From Tomocerus qinae (lineage: Eukaryota; Arthropoda; Collembola; Entomobryomorpha; Tomoceridae), in assembly GCA_020055645.1 (NCBI GenBank), contig CM034546.1:32798001-32862000 (forward strand): 64,000 nt of DNA, written 5' to 3'. The position numbers and the translations under genes were made by a program. The notes beneath the pieces are model-generated. The model did not search any database. It was given only the letters and a program-made list of their open reading frames with translations, and was not told the DNA's origin. Below, in pieces: positions 11,894 through 23,995 of this stretch (its first letter is position 1; every line of letters begins with the position of its first letter).

Positions 11894-14800
11894 GTATGTT
11901 AATGCATCGGAAAAAATTTCCCGCCCTAAAAAGGACAAACTATTATAGTAGCGACATCAAGTAACATGCCCTCTTTGTTATTATGTTGGTTAGAAAAATA
12001 CCCCCACCTCAAAATCTCAAGATAATCTGAAGTTTGTGATTTTTGTATGGAAGTGTGATATGTATGTTGAAGCTTTGGAAAAAATTTCCCGCCCTAAACA
12101 GGACAAACTATTATAGTATCGACATCAAGTAACATGCCCTCTTTGTTATTATGTTGGGTAGAAAAGTGCCCCCACCCCAAAATCTGAAGATATTTTGAAA
12201 TTTGTGATTTTTATGGAAGTGTGATATGAACGTAGATGCATCGGAAAAATTTTCCCGCCCTAAACAGGACAAACTATTATAGTTGCGGCATCAAGTAACA
12301 TGCCCTCTTTGTTAATATGTTGGTTAGAAAAATACCCCCACCCCAAAATCTCAAGATATTTTGAATTTTGTGATTTTTGTATGGAAGTGAGATATGTATG
12401 TTGATGCATCGGAAAAATTTTCCCGCCCTAAACAGGACAAACTATAATATTAGCGGCATCAAGTAACTTGCCCTCTTTGTTATTATGTTGGTTAGAAAAA
12501 TACCCCCACCTCAAAATCTCAAGATAATCTGAAGTTTTTGATTTTTGTATGGAAGTGTGATATGTAGGTTGATGCATCGGAAAAATTTTCCAGCCCTAAA
12601 CAAGACAAACTATAATAGTAGCGGCATTAAGTAACATGCCCTCTTTGTTATTATGTTGGTTAGAAAAATACCCCCACCCCAAAATCTCAAGATATTTTGA
12701 ATTTTGTGATTTTTGTATGGAAGTGTGATATGTATGTTGATGCATCGGAAAAATTTTCCCGCCCTAAACACTACAAAATATTATAATAGCGGCATCAAGT
12801 AACATGCCCTCTTTGTTATTATGTTGGTTAGAAAAATACCTCTACCCTAAAATCTCAAGATATTTTGAATTCTGTGATTTTTGAATGGAAGTGTGATATG
12901 TATGTTAATGCATCGGAAAAAATTTCCCGCCCTAAACAGGACAAACTATTATAGTAGCGACATCAAGTAACATGCTCTCTTTGTTATTATGTTGGTTAGA
13001 AAAAATTACCCCCATTCCAAAATCTCAAGATAATCTGATGTTTGTGATTTTTGTATGGAAGTGTGATATGTATGTTGATGCATCAGAAAAATTTTCCCGC
13101 CCTAAACAGGACAAACTATTATGTTAGCGACATCAAGTAACATGCCCTCTTTGTTATTATGTTGGTTAGAAAAATACCCCCACCTCAAAATCTCAAGATA
13201 ATCTGAAGTTTGTGATTTTTGTATGGAAGTGTGATATGTATGTTGACGCATCGGAAAAATTTTCCCAAGTGAACTAAAGTAAACCATATCCGTAAACACT
13301 CAAGTAACATGCTCTCTTTCGTATGGTGGTAGATAGAAAAATACCCCCACCCCAAAATCTCAAGATATTTTGAATTTTGTGATTTTTGTATGGAAGTGAG
13401 ATATGATGTATGTTGATGCATCGGAAAAATTTTCCCGCCCTAAACAGGACAAACTATAATATTAGCGGCATCAAGTAACTTGCCCTCTTTGTTATTATGT
13501 TGGTTAGAAACACACCCCCACCTCAAAATCTCAAGATAATCTGAAGTTTGTGATTTTTGTATGGAAGTGTGATATGTAGGTTGATGCATCGGAAAAATTT
13601 TCCCGCCCTAAACAAGACAAACTATAATAGTAGCGGCATTAAGTAACATGCCCTCTTTGTTATTATGTTGGTTAGAAAAATACCCCCACCCCAAAATCTC
13701 AAGATATTTTGAATTTTGTGATTTTTGTATGGAAGTGTAATATGTATGTTGATGCATCGGAAAAATTTTCCCGCCCTAAACACTACAAAATATTATAGTA
13801 GCGGCATCAAGTAACATGCCCTCTTTGTCATTATGTTGGTTAGAAAAATACCTGTACCCTAAAATCTCAAGATATTTTGAATTCTGTGATTTTTGAATGG
13901 AAGTGTGATATGTATGTTAATGCATCGGAAAAAATTTCCCGCCCTAAACAGGACAAACTATTATAGTAGCGACATCAAGTAACATGCTCTCTTTGTTATT
14001 ATGTTGGTTAGAAAAAATTACCCCCATTCCAAAATCTCAAGATAATCTGATGTTTGTGATTTTTGTATGGAAGTGTGATATGTATGTTGATGCATCGGAA
14101 AAATTTTCCCGCCCTAAACAGGACAAACTATTATGTTAGCGACATCAAGTAACATGCCCTCTTTGTTATTATGTTGGTTAGAAAATACCCCCACCTCAAA
14201 ATCTCAAGATAATCTGAAGTTTGTGATTTTTGTATGGAAGTGTGATATGTATGTTGATGCATCGGAAAAAATTTCCCGCCCTAAACAGGACAAACTATTA
14301 TAGTAGCGACATCAAGTAACATGCCCTCTTTGTTATTATGTTGGGTAGAAAAGTGCCCCCACCCCAAAATCTGAAGATATTTTGAAATTTGTGATTTTTA
14401 TGGAAGTGTGATATGAACGTAGATGCATCGCAAAAATTTTCCCGCCCTAAACAGGACAAACTATTATAGTAGCGGCATCAAGTAACATGCCTCTTTTGTT
14501 ATTATGTTGGTTAGAAAAATACCCCCACCCCAAAATCCCAAGATATTTTGAATTTTGTGATTTTTGTATGGAAGTGTGATATGCATTTTGATGCATCGGA
14601 AAAATTTTCCCGCCCTAAACAGGACAAACTATTATAGTAGCGGCATCAAGTAACATGCCCTCTTTGTTAATATGTTGGTTAGAAAAATACCCCCACCCCA
14701 AAATCTCAAGATATTTTGAATTTTGTGATTTTTGTATGGAAGTGAGATATGTATGTTGATGCATCGGAAAAATTTTCCCGCCCTAAACAGGACAAACTAT

Positions 14801-15790
14801 AATATTAGCGGCATCAAGTAACTTGCCCTCTTTGTTATTATGTTGGTTAGAAAAAATTACCCCCATTCCAAAATCTCAAGATAATCTGATGTTTGTGATT
14901 TTTGTATGGAAGTGTGATATGTATGTTGATGCATCGGAAAAATTTTCCCGCCCTAAACAGGACAAACTATTATGTTAGCGACATCAAGTAACATGCCCTC
15001 TTTGTTATTATGTTGGTTAGAAAAATACCCCCACCTCAAAATCTCAAGATAATCTGAAGTTTGTGATTTTTGTATGGAAGTGTGATATGTATGTTGACGC
15101 ATCGGAAAAATTTTCCCAAGTGAACTAAAGTAAACCATATCCGTAAACACATCAAGTAACATGCTCTCTTTCGTATGGTGGTAGATAGAAAAATACCCCC
15201 ACCCCAAAATCTCAAGATATTTTGAATTTTGTGATTTTTGTATGGAAGTGAGATATGTATGTTGATGCATCGGAAAATTTTCCCGCCCTAAACAGGACAA
15301 ACTATAATATTAGCGGCATCAAGTAACTTGCCCTCTTTGTTATTATGTTGGTTAGAAAAATACCCCCACCTCAAAATCTCAAGATAATCTGAAGTTTGTG
15401 ATTTTTGTATGGAAGTGTGATATGTAGGTTGATGCATCGGAAAAATTTTCCCGCCCTAAACAAGACAAACTATAATAGTAGCGGCATTAAGTAACATGCC
15501 CTCTTTGTTATTATGTTGGTTAGAAAAATACCCCCACCCCAAAATCTCAAGATATTTTGAATTTTGTGATTTTTGTATGGAAGTGTGATATGTATGTTGA
15601 TGCATCGGAAAAATTTTCCCGCCCTAAACACTACAAAATATTATAGTAGCGGCATCAAGTCACATGCCCTCTTTGTTATTATGTTGGTTAGAAAAATACC
15701 TGTACCCTAAAATCTCAAGATATTTTGAATTCTGTGATTTTTGAATGGAAGTGTGATATGTATGTTAATGCATCGGAAAAAATTTCCCGC
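11894..15790 (+). repeat. 4.70-kb higher-order satellite repeat, second copy
   Basis: Counterpart of 7190-11090. The copy breaks off near 15790 (CCCTTAACAGG), after which the array continues with monomers resembling 9560-10130 and 11090-11640. The roughly 800 bp between the two copies (11090-11894) is itself related to 9560-10130, showing overlapping rounds of block amplification. Confidence 0.88.
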
Positions 15791-17272
15791 CCTTAACAGG
15801 ACAAACTATTATAGTAGCGACATCAAGTAACATGCCCTCTTTGTTATTATGTTGGTTAAAAATATACCTTTACCCCAAAATCTCAAGATAATCTGATGTT
15901 TGTGATTTTTGTATGGAAGTGTGATATGTATGTTGATGCATCGGAAAAATTTTCCCGCCCTAAACAGGACAAACTATTATGTTAGCGACATCAAGTAGCA
16001 TGCCCTCTTTGTTATTATGTTGGTTAGAAAAATACCCCCACCTCAAAATCTCAAGATAATCTGAAGTTTGTGATTTTTGTATGGAAGTGTGATATGTATG
16101 TTGATGCATCGGAAAAAATTTCCCGCCCTAAACAGGACAAACTATTATAGTAGCGACATCAAGTAACATGCCCTCTTTGTTATTATGTTGGGTAGAAAAG
16201 TGCCCCCACCCCAAAATCTGAAGATATTTTGAAATTTGTGATTTTTATGGAAGTGTGATATGAACGTAGATGCATCGCAAAAATTTTCCCGCCCTAAACA
16301 GGACAAACTATTATAGTAGCGGCATCAAGTAACATGCCCTCTTTGTTATTATGTTGGTTAGAAAAATACCCCACCCCAAAATCCCAAGATATTTTGAATT
16401 TTGTGATTTTTGTATGGAAATGTGATATGCATTTTGATGCAACGGAAAAATTTTCCCGCCCTAAACAGGACAAACTATTATAGTAGCGGCATCAAGTAAC
16501 ATGCCCTCTTTGTTAATATGTTGGTTAGAAAAATACCCCCACCCCAAAATCTCAAGATATTTTGAATTTTGTGATTTTTGTATGGAAGTGAGATATGTAT
16601 GTTGATGCATCGGAAAAATTTTCCCGCCCTAAACAGGACAAACTATAATATTAGCGGCATCAAGTAACTTGCCCTCTTTGTTATTATGTTGGTTAGAAAA
16701 ATACCTACACCTCAAAATCTCAAGATAATCTGAAGTTTGTGATTTTTGTATGGAAGTGTGATATGTAGGTTGATGCATCGGAAAAATTTTCCCGCCCTAA
16801 ACAAGACAAACTATAATAGTAGCGGCATTAAGTAACATGCCCTCTTTGTTATTATGTTGGTTAGAAAAATACCCCCACCCCAAAATCTCAAGATATTTTG
16901 AATTTTGTGATTTTTGTATGGAAGTGTGATATGTATGTTGATGCATCGGAAAAATTTTCCCGCCCTAAACAGGACAAACTATTATGTTAGCGACATCAAG
17001 TAACATGCCCTCTTTGTTATTATGTTGGTTAGAAAAATACCCCCACCTCAAAATCTCAAGATAATCTGAAGTTTGTGATTTTTGTATGGAAGTGTGATAT
17101 GTATGTTGATGCATCGGAAAAATTTTCCCAAGTGAACTAAAGTAAACCATATCCGTAAACACATCAAGTAACATGCTCTCTTTTGTATGGTGGTAGATAG
17201 AAAAATACCCCACCCCAAAATTTTAAGATATTTTGAATTTTGTGATTTTTGTATGGAAGTGTGATATGTGAA

Positions 17273-18749
17273 ATTTTTAATTTATATCTAATAGTAGTCT
17301 GACTGAAAGAAGTAGATTAACTTATTATACTTAATAACTGTGGTAACACTTAAATAATAATAACTAACAATGTCACTTATTGGTTCTTTAAGCACTAAGA
17401 AGAGTCCACGACTTTTTAATGGTAGTCCGGAAACCGTAATTGTGGAGATAAATCTACAATAAAAACAGAGGGCCAAAACTACAATCAAGTAGTTAACCTC
17501 CACCCGTTCAGTCGAGTCAGCTTATTGTAGATATTAAGTTACCACTTATGCAGTTTACAGTGTATATGTATTTTCTGCTGATATTTTTTTTTGAAAATTT
17601 GGAACAAATTACACTACGCTCTGTAGTAAAATCAGGAAATCACAAATAATGAAGTACACTTAACCTAAATATCGCATGGAGCTTGGTAATGCCAAACTGG
17701 CTCGAAAAAAAATCACAAAAACGAAAAACCACATCCCCAAATAACCACCTCGTTATGCCGGTAGGGGTGTAAAGAAAACTTTCACAAACAAATTCAGCAA
17801 TAAAGGGCCTAAGAAACCCAATTAATGTCATACTGAATTCAATGCGGACATACTGGGAAGTTATATAGTTATTATAGTTATAAAGAATAATGAACCGTCT
17901 GTACATACTGGGAAACCATTGTGGGATAGTGGGATTTACTAAATAAGATAAAAAGGAAGAAACAGCTAATTGTAATTAATAGAAAAGCGTCTCAAAACAA
18001 GAAACCCGTGTTAAAATTTTAAAAATAAAAAGGCGACGTACTAAGGTGCCAAAAATAAAATCTTTCAAAAACCACATAAAAAAGGCAAAAGGAAAATAAA
18101 ATGAAAAGTTGAAGATTCTGAATGTAGTGTCATTCACTCCCAAGAAATGTGGTTCCCAAAGTCAAATACAGTGCCAGGACCACCAAAATTAATGCAGCCG
18201 AAACGTCTTTTTAAAAGCTGAAGTCTTCCCAGTTACCTTTTAACAAAAAGTTGTTTCTCCCATTCCATTTGAAGAGTAGAATCCCATTCTCCTGGGAGAA
18301 ATACGATTGACTGCTGATAGTGAAAGCCATAAAAGTTCAGAAGAAATGTAATAAAGAACTACAAATTCTTCAGGAGAAAAACAATGGGCTTGAACGTATT
18401 GCATAATTCAATTGGCGAGGAGTGGCTCCTTGCTCAAACAACTAATGGGAATTCCTATGGCGCTATGGTGTTATAAACCTTGGTTGTGTCTGAAATGATG
18501 TGAAATTTAGCGTTGTAAGCCGGAGTCGATGTTAAAAAATCGTATACTTAGTATAAGTAAAAATTGGATTGTACGGATAAGGCCAGTACAGTGATTTGTA
18601 AGATACTTACTCATATTAAAGGTGTATGCCTAGACCTGCCTTTATTTGTTGAATCGACATAAGGCCTTGAGTACAGAATTACAGTCTGATTTAAATATAA
18701 ATCTGTATGGCTGTATGTGTGTTGTATTGAAATAAATGCAGAGAATTTT
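17273..18749. other. No recognisable gene; unique-looking AT-rich DNA
   Basis: The satellite stops near 17272. The following 1.5 kb has only short open frames without recognisable domains (for example 17288-17503 and 17640-17906, minus strand), no tandem repeat and no clear terminal inverted repeats. It may include the 5' part of the Penelope-like element that begins to be recognisable near 18766. Confidence 0.6.
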
Positions 18750-18765
18750 TCCCCTCTACAAAAGC

Positions 18766-18990
18766 TCATTTTATTTATGACATTGAGAAATTAATAGATG
18801 ACATTAAGACGTACAGCAAACTTTTTCCAGAAGATTTAAAATTATATCATTTAATTGATTTTAATTATGAAGCAGCAAAATTTTACGGTCTTCCTAAAAT
18901 ACACAAAAAATACGAAATATTTCCAGCCTTCAGACCAATAAGTAGCAATGTAAAATGCTGTAATACATTTGTAAGTAAGCATTCGTTTCT
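18766..18990 (+). pseudogene. Penelope-like element reverse transcriptase, N-terminal part
   Basis: Translation of this stretch gives an acidic/lysine-rich segment followed by FYGLPKIHK and then FRPISSN, the conserved early motifs of Penelope-like element (PLE) reverse transcriptases. The frame runs on to CCNTFV near 18975 and then meets foreign DNA. Matching sequence resumes at about 19622, so this is the 5' piece of the reverse transcriptase at 19622-20470. Only about five residues seem to be missing between the pieces. GTAAGTAAG at 18970 would also fit a splice donor, so an intron is a less likely alternative to an insertion. No start codon or upstream domain was identified. Confidence 0.75.
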
Positions 18991-19229
18991 ATAGACTGAC
19001 TCTGGACGTCTGGAGGAGTTAAATCAGGGCTTTCGAGGAGACTAAGCGAAAGGTCGGGCACGTCCAATCCAGGTTTCTTTAAAGTTTTCATGCAAAACAA
19101 TAAGACCGTAATGGACTTTTCTCCACTGTAAAATGGTGGACGTTACCTTTCGCTTGGCCTCCTCGAAGCCCTGATTTAACTCCTCCAGACTTATTCCTGT
19201 GGGGAATGATACGAAAGTCAGTCTAAAGA
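18991..19229. mobile_element. Foldback MITE inside the Penelope-like element
   Basis: The two ends are inverted copies. The left arm (18991-19055) begins TAGACTGACT and includes GGAGGAGTTAAATCAGGGCT; the right arm (about 19142-19229) contains the complement and ends GTCAGTCTA. The centre is about 85 bp. An apparent minus-strand ORF at 19042-19260 is a translation of this element and is not a gene. It has no transposase, so it is non-autonomous. Confidence 0.7.
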
Positions 19230-19387
19230 AGCAATGAAAACAGATCCAAACCAAAAACACTGTTTGTTCTATTAAGCGTTGGAAAATGATTCAAGTTGTG
19301 CAAGGATAGAGATTGAAAACAGATTTTTTAAATAATTTGAATAGCAATTGCCTTAAGAGTTAACCGTTTACTAAGTTGAAGTTGTAG

Positions 19388-19620
19388 TAACTTACAAAAG
19401 TTAATAAAGATCGAGTGTCATTTCCCTATGGTTTCCCATGTATAAATTTAATTTTTGTTCATCATTATTTTTTTACTATTAATTACTTTCAAATAATTAT
19501 GTATCATACACAAATCTTTAAGTTAGTTCAGCCTCTTTCCAATGGTAGTACTCCCATATCACTTTCTGTTCTAGTTTTTGAGTTATTAGCCGACAAACGT
19601 GTATTGGAACTTACTGGTAT
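19388..19620 (+). mobile_element. Solo terminal repeat of a mariner-type transposon
   Basis: This 230-bp stretch is closely similar to both inverted ends of the transposon at 42203-43238 (shared: ACTTACAAAAGTTAATAAA at the inner side, ACGTGTATTGGAACTTACTGG at the outer side). Here it sits in the Penelope-like reverse transcriptase and happens to be open in the same frame, so an ORF call starting at 19415 wrongly includes about 70 residues of it. No second end and no transposase are adjacent. Confidence 0.7.
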
Positions 19621-19621
19621 A

Positions 19622-20470
19622 CCTGTATATCTACAACCTATAATGAATCACCGACCAGAAGTAATTATAGATACAAGTCACTTTCTGTTAAGGTTAAGTC
19701 AAGTCAATTTAGACCCCTCTCGAAAATATATGTTACTCACTGCCGATATTGAATCTCTGTATCCTAATCTTCCAATTCAAGTTTGTAAAAAACAATGTCT
19801 AACAGCATATGATGAATACAAACATTTATTACATCAATCTATAAATTTATCTACACAACAAATCGAAAAGTTATTAGATTGGACTTTAAATTACAACTAT
19901 GTAGAATTTAATAACATGTATTACAAACAACACAAAGGTATTCCAATGGGTTCTAATGCAAGTGTTGTCATAGCAAATATAACGGTATCAAAAGAACTAG
20001 AATATAATTTTGTGAACAGAAAAGAAATTGTACTTAATGTAAGGTTTATAGACGACATTTTCATGATTTTGGATGTAACAGAAATAGACTGTATCGATAA
20101 TTATGTAAAAGAAATTTTTAAACATGATTTTTTAAGATTTACTCACAACTACAGTAATGTTAAAGTAGATTTTCTAGACTTGTCAATACACTTAAATAAT
20201 AATAATACAATAGAAACTACAATATATAGAAAGCCTATGAACAAACACGCTTATTTACATTTTGATTCTAATCATCCTGTACATGTAAAACGTTCGTTGC
20301 CATATTCTGCCGGAATCAGAATAATTAGATGTACGTCACAAAAACAAATAGCAATGCAAGAAATTAAAGCTCAATTTAATAAATTTTCGTGTAGAGGTTA
20401 CCCTAGAAATTTATTATCTGAAAGTCTACAAAAATTAGAAAATGTAACTAGAAAACACGCTGAAACCTAA
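19622..20470 (+). pseudogene. Penelope-like element reverse transcriptase, catalytic part
   Basis: This continuous frame of about 280 codons carries the PLE reverse-transcriptase core in order: a thumb-side lead with IIDTSHFL, motif A as TADIESLYPNLP, motif B as GIPMGSNASVVIANI, the catalytic RFIDDIFM box, VDFLDLSI, and the PLE-typical TTIYRKPMNKHAYLHFDSNHP. Both aspartates of the DD box and the motif A aspartate are present. PLEs copy RNA into DNA and normally encode a GIY-YIG endonuclease after the reverse transcriptase. Here the frame stops at 20470 and I see no GIY-YIG domain in the next kilobase, so the element is truncated at both ends or decayed. The N-terminal part lies upstream of two insertions. 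A separate GIY-YIG relic at 57000-57630 belongs to another copy. Confidence 0.88.
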
Positions 20471-21640
20471 AAAAGAACTCATTCTACATAATTTAAGACT
20501 TCACTCTCCAGAAATGGGGACCACCGTTGGACATATGAAATTGTTGAAGATTGCTACCAACAGGCAAATGGATATCAATGTGGAGATATTTGCCTCATTA
20601 ATGCTAAGACCAACCTCTAAATGTAACAGGATGTGAAGTTACTGCTTCTAGAATGTTAGCAATTAGTAAGCTTTTGTCCGCAATGGGCAAGAAAGTCACA
20701 AAAATGACTTCAAATCATGATAACGGGTTATATGCTGAAATAGGGCCAATGATTCAGTGATTAACATAGCGTTTAGTCCTTTAAATGTACGCTTCACATT
20801 CTATAGTTATGATTGACAAATGCAAATGACATGATGTGTTGAAAACCAATGAATTAGCACACGTGCAGTTTTTCATAAAAATTACAAGATTTAAAAATCT
20901 AAATGTAAAAATGTTGATATCGAGTATCATCGCCTGCTCATTGATAATTCAGTTACAAAAACATGGAGCTATCCTTTGGTATGGTATGATTTATTGACAA
21001 TTGGAATAACGGTTTCACGGTTTTAATGTTATATTCAATTTTGTCATCTAAACTAATAAAATTAGCAAAAAAATTAGTACTTAGTATTTAGTTTAGGTAA
21101 TATTAATTTCATAAATACCTAAGGTTATTTTGTTATTATTACATTGATCGTTGACTACTTAAATGTCGAATTTCGTAATCAAATTTGGAGAAAGTTTTAC
21201 ACGATTGGATTGAGTGGAGTATTTTTCCACAGTTGAGCACGTTTATATGCTAAAGACTTTGTCCAAAAACATTATTAAGTTTAGGTAGTTGTAAATTAAA
21301 TAACCTACTTCTTAAAAAACATTGATGTAGTTTTACATAGTCTTGTGTCACATCATATTTAAGGTAAGGTTTTTGTTGAATAACATTTAAAAACACAAAG
21401 TGAAGCGTATACACATCTCTTCAATTGTTAGTAAGTTATGTTGTTCTAAAATTTTTGACTTGTTTTGTTTTCCACAGTATATTAGGTATGGACTTAAAAA
21501 TAATCCTGTCTTTAGTATCTAGTTTGCTGCTACATACACTACCCCAGATTGGAAGGCAGTGTTTCAACTGATGTCAAAATTAAGGAGTCAAATACATATG
21601 GCTTTTGAAGGGAAAATACATTTTGTACCTACTGATTAAC
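20471..21640. other. No recognisable gene between transposon relics
   Basis: There are short open stretches just after the Penelope-like stop (20480-20640 and about 20640-20760) that may be decayed 3' sequence of that element, but I recognise no domain. The remainder to 21640 is AT-rich without clear repeats. Confidence 0.5.
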
Positions 21641-22330
21641 TTACGTTGGCGATGCGCGTTGCAGTTGTGTAGGCTTCGAATTCGATTTTCCTAACTTTAC
21701 TTTAATATATCTTTCAGCAAGGAATGAAATTATCCATTTATTCACAACGCCGTCTATATCTACATTCGTTAGCTTCTCATCAAAATTTTCATATAAAAGG
21801 CTGTCAACCGCACGCTTATAGTCAATAAAAACAACGGCAGTAAAGAATTTTGGGTCATCTGCTCTGTAAATATCAATTTTTAGTCTCAGGACAACCAAAA
21901 AAGTGGAAAACCCTTTCTAAATCCATGTTGGTGTGAAGAGAAGTAGGATACATTTTATATAAATATGTTTATTCTATTGTACACTAGTCTTTCGATTATT
22001 TTTGAGTGGGCACTTGAGGGCGATAATTACCGGCATTTCATTTTTCACCTTTACCTTTGTATAGAGGCATCACATTTGCTAGTTTGTAGATTTTGCGAAA
22101 AATACCTTCACATAGAGAATAGTTGATGAGTTCCTTCAAATAATATTTCTTCTGCTATTAGATTTAAAAAAATTGCTGGTAGTCCATCACAACCCGTTGG
22201 TTTGTTGGTAGGATTGAGTTTGATTGTTATAGTGACTTCTTCTACTCTAAACCATATTGATTCAATGTTATTGCTGACTATTTCCGTTCCTAGACTTTCC
22301 CGCATCAGTTTATTCGATTCTTTGATTTTT
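21641..22330 (-). pseudogene. LINE (non-LTR) reverse transcriptase fragment
   Basis: Read on the minus strand from about 22330, three frame segments give successive pieces of a non-LTR (Jockey/CR1-like) reverse transcriptase. First is EEV...IKLNPTNKPTGCDGLPAIFLN (22108-22300); then KIYKLANVMPLYKGKGEK with the NYRP box after a stop (about 22000-22110); then FIDYKRAVDSLLYENF (21641-21880), equivalent to the usual D-x-x-KAFD motif A. Reading-frame changes and stops break the protein, and the catalytic box with paired aspartates is not seen. The 5' side is cut by the BEL/Pao element that starts on the other strand near 22340. It is a dead fragment of unknown subfamily. Confidence 0.75.
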
Positions 22331-22359
22331 GGGAGTAGAAAATTATATATCAAATAATA

Positions 22360-22845
22360 TTGTGGGAAAACAAGTACTTTTGGGAACAGCAATTGTTAAT
22401 GTGGAGGATCGTTTCGGAAAACTACAAGCCTGTCGTGCAGTGTTGGAGTCAGCGTCTCAAGCAACTTTTATTTCGGAAAGTTGTATTCAAAGACTTGGAT
22501 TAAAAAGAAGACAATTCAATCGTTCAATTTGTGGAATCGGAAACAATGAAGCTGGAAAGAGTCGTGGCATTGCATGTATAACCATTCAATCATCTCTTTC
22601 TCAATATCGTGCAACTTTGGAAGTCGTGATTTTAAACAAAGTGACTGGGATACTGCCTACGTATCCAGTTGAAAACAGAAATTGGTCACATATCGAATCT
22701 CTTCCCCTGGCAGATCCGTTTTATTACGAGCAAAGTGAAATGGACATTCTGCTTGGAAATGACATCAATCTTCATTTACTTTTAAATGGCAAGAGAACTG
22801 GACAAGAAGGATCTCCTATTGCTCAAAATACGGTTCTTGGTTTTG
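22360..22845 (+). pseudogene. BEL/Pao aspartic protease domain
   Basis: The frame reads LLGTAIVNVED, CRAVLESASQATFISE and, about 100 residues later, MDILLGNDI, matching the DUF1758/retropepsin region of Pao polyproteins. In the family the active-site loop is normally LDSGSQ; here it is LESASQ, so the catalytic aspartate codon has become a glutamate codon and glycine has become alanine. The frame ends at 22871, while the reverse-transcriptase frame opens in an overlapping frame from 22786, consistent with one decayed frameshift in a formerly continuous pol. Loss of the aspartate suggests the protease is inactive. Confidence 0.8.
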
Positions 22846-22869
22846 GTTCTAGGTGGAACAATTTACAGT

Positions 22870-23995
22870 AATCAATCTTTTCAAGTGCACCATACAACAT
22901 TAGATCTTAGTAAACAACTACAAGTCTTTTGGAAGTTAGAAGACCCTCCAAATGAAGTACCGGCTCTCTCTATGGACGAAAAATTGTGCGAAAATCATTT
23001 TCAAAACACACATTCTCGTGATTCTGAAGGACGTTTCATAGTGGAAATCCCTTTCAAGACGAACACCCTACAATTGGGAAATTCTTTCAACAGTGCAATA
23101 ATCAGACTAAAGCAAATAGAAAAAAGATTAGCCGACAATCCTCATCGGAAGAAGCAATATCATGAATTTATGGATGAATATCTAAAAATGAAACATATGG
23201 AACTCGTGCCAAAGTCAGAAGTTAACAAGCCTCACTCAGATTGTTACTATTTGCCTCATCACTTTGTAACTAATGATGCCAGTTCAACTACCAAGTTACG
23301 AGTCGTGTTTGATGCTTCGAAGAAAACAGCAACTCAAGTATCATTAAATGAAAAGATGATCCCTGGACCAGTCATTCAGCAAGATCTTTTTACAATTCTA
23401 CTCCGATTTCGAACTCACAAAATTGCAATGACGGCAGACATAGCAAAAATGTACCGTCAAATATTTATATCACCGAAGCATACGGATTTTCAAAGAATTA
23501 TTTGGAGGGATTCACCGGACTTACCAGTACAACACTATCGATTGTTAACCGTGACGTATGGTACTGCATCCGCTCCCTATTTAGCCACTAAGTGTTTACA
23601 GCAACTGGCCTACGATGGACGAGATGAATTTCCTTTGGATTCTTCAGCTCTACTCAAGGATTTTTACGTAGATGATTTTATTTCTGGTGCAACAGATATA
23701 GAATCAGCATTGGAAATTTAATCACAAATACTGGCGCTTCTCAAACGAGGTGGATTTCCATTACGAAAATGGTCGTCTAATTCATCTGCAATTTTAGAGG
23801 CTGTCAATGAAGAAGACAGAGAAACAAAACTACCTTTGGAATTCGATTTAACTGGATCTATCAAAACTTTAGGAATTCATAGGCATCCAGCATCGGACCC
23901 GTTCAAGTTTACTGTGAATTTACCAGAAGTAAGTGAAGGATTCACAAAACGAAAGTTATTGTTAAGTGTCGCTAGGATCTTTGACCCTCTTGGTT
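22870..23995 (+). pseudogene. BEL/Pao reverse transcriptase domain
   Basis: About 370 codons, interrupted by a stop at 23719-23721, contain the Pao RT sequence: FWKLED near the start, YYLPHHFVTND, KLRVVFDASKKT, MTADIAKMYRQI (motif A), YGTASAPYLATKCLQQLA (motif B) and the catalytic DFYVDDFISGA box. After the stop the frame continues through FPLRKWSSNSSAILE and TLGIHRHPASDPFKF to FDPLGWL, the usual junction before the connection/RNase H region. Part of the connection segment after FDPLG is missing and the frame shifts there. The YVDD aspartates are intact, but the stop and deletion make this a relic. Confidence 0.88.

Larger units (their letters stand above)
1..17272 (+). repeat. ~168-bp satellite array, + orientation, about 103 monomers
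   Basis: The whole stretch is head-to-tail copies of one unit; the first repeat step is 168 bp (GATATG at 1 and 169) and most steps are 167-168 bp, with rare shorter monomers such as the 159-bp one starting at 169. Fixed landmarks in each unit are the palindrome GATGCATC, GGAAAAATTTTCCCGCCC, a run of C/A (TACCCCCACCCC) and a T-rich tail TTTGTGATTTTTGTATGG. Copies differ by only a few substitutions, so the array looks young or homogenised. The unit length is close to a nucleosome repeat, a size typical of eukaryotic centromeric or subtelomeric satellites. Both reading directions give short ORFs of 60-115 codons; these are satellite translations and not genes. The left end lies outside the window. 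The right end decays within the last monomer (about 17204-17272). Confidence 0.97.

Noticed and set aside
1724-17213. Many ORFs of 60-115 codons with repeated KNHKIQNILRFWG- or SQNSKYLEILGWG-like text
   Set aside because: They are translations of the 168-bp satellite in different frames; copies recur with the satellite period and frames shift with each indel.
1-17272. CRISPR array
   Set aside because: The unit is a continuous 168-bp tandem repeat with no short repeat/unique spacer alternation, and the DNA is eukaryotic.
1-17272. CENP-B box in the satellite
   Set aside because: CGGG on the complementary strand is not preceded by the TTCG and A at the required spacing.
19042-19260. 72-codon minus-strand ORF
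   Set aside because: Lies within the foldback MITE; no domain.
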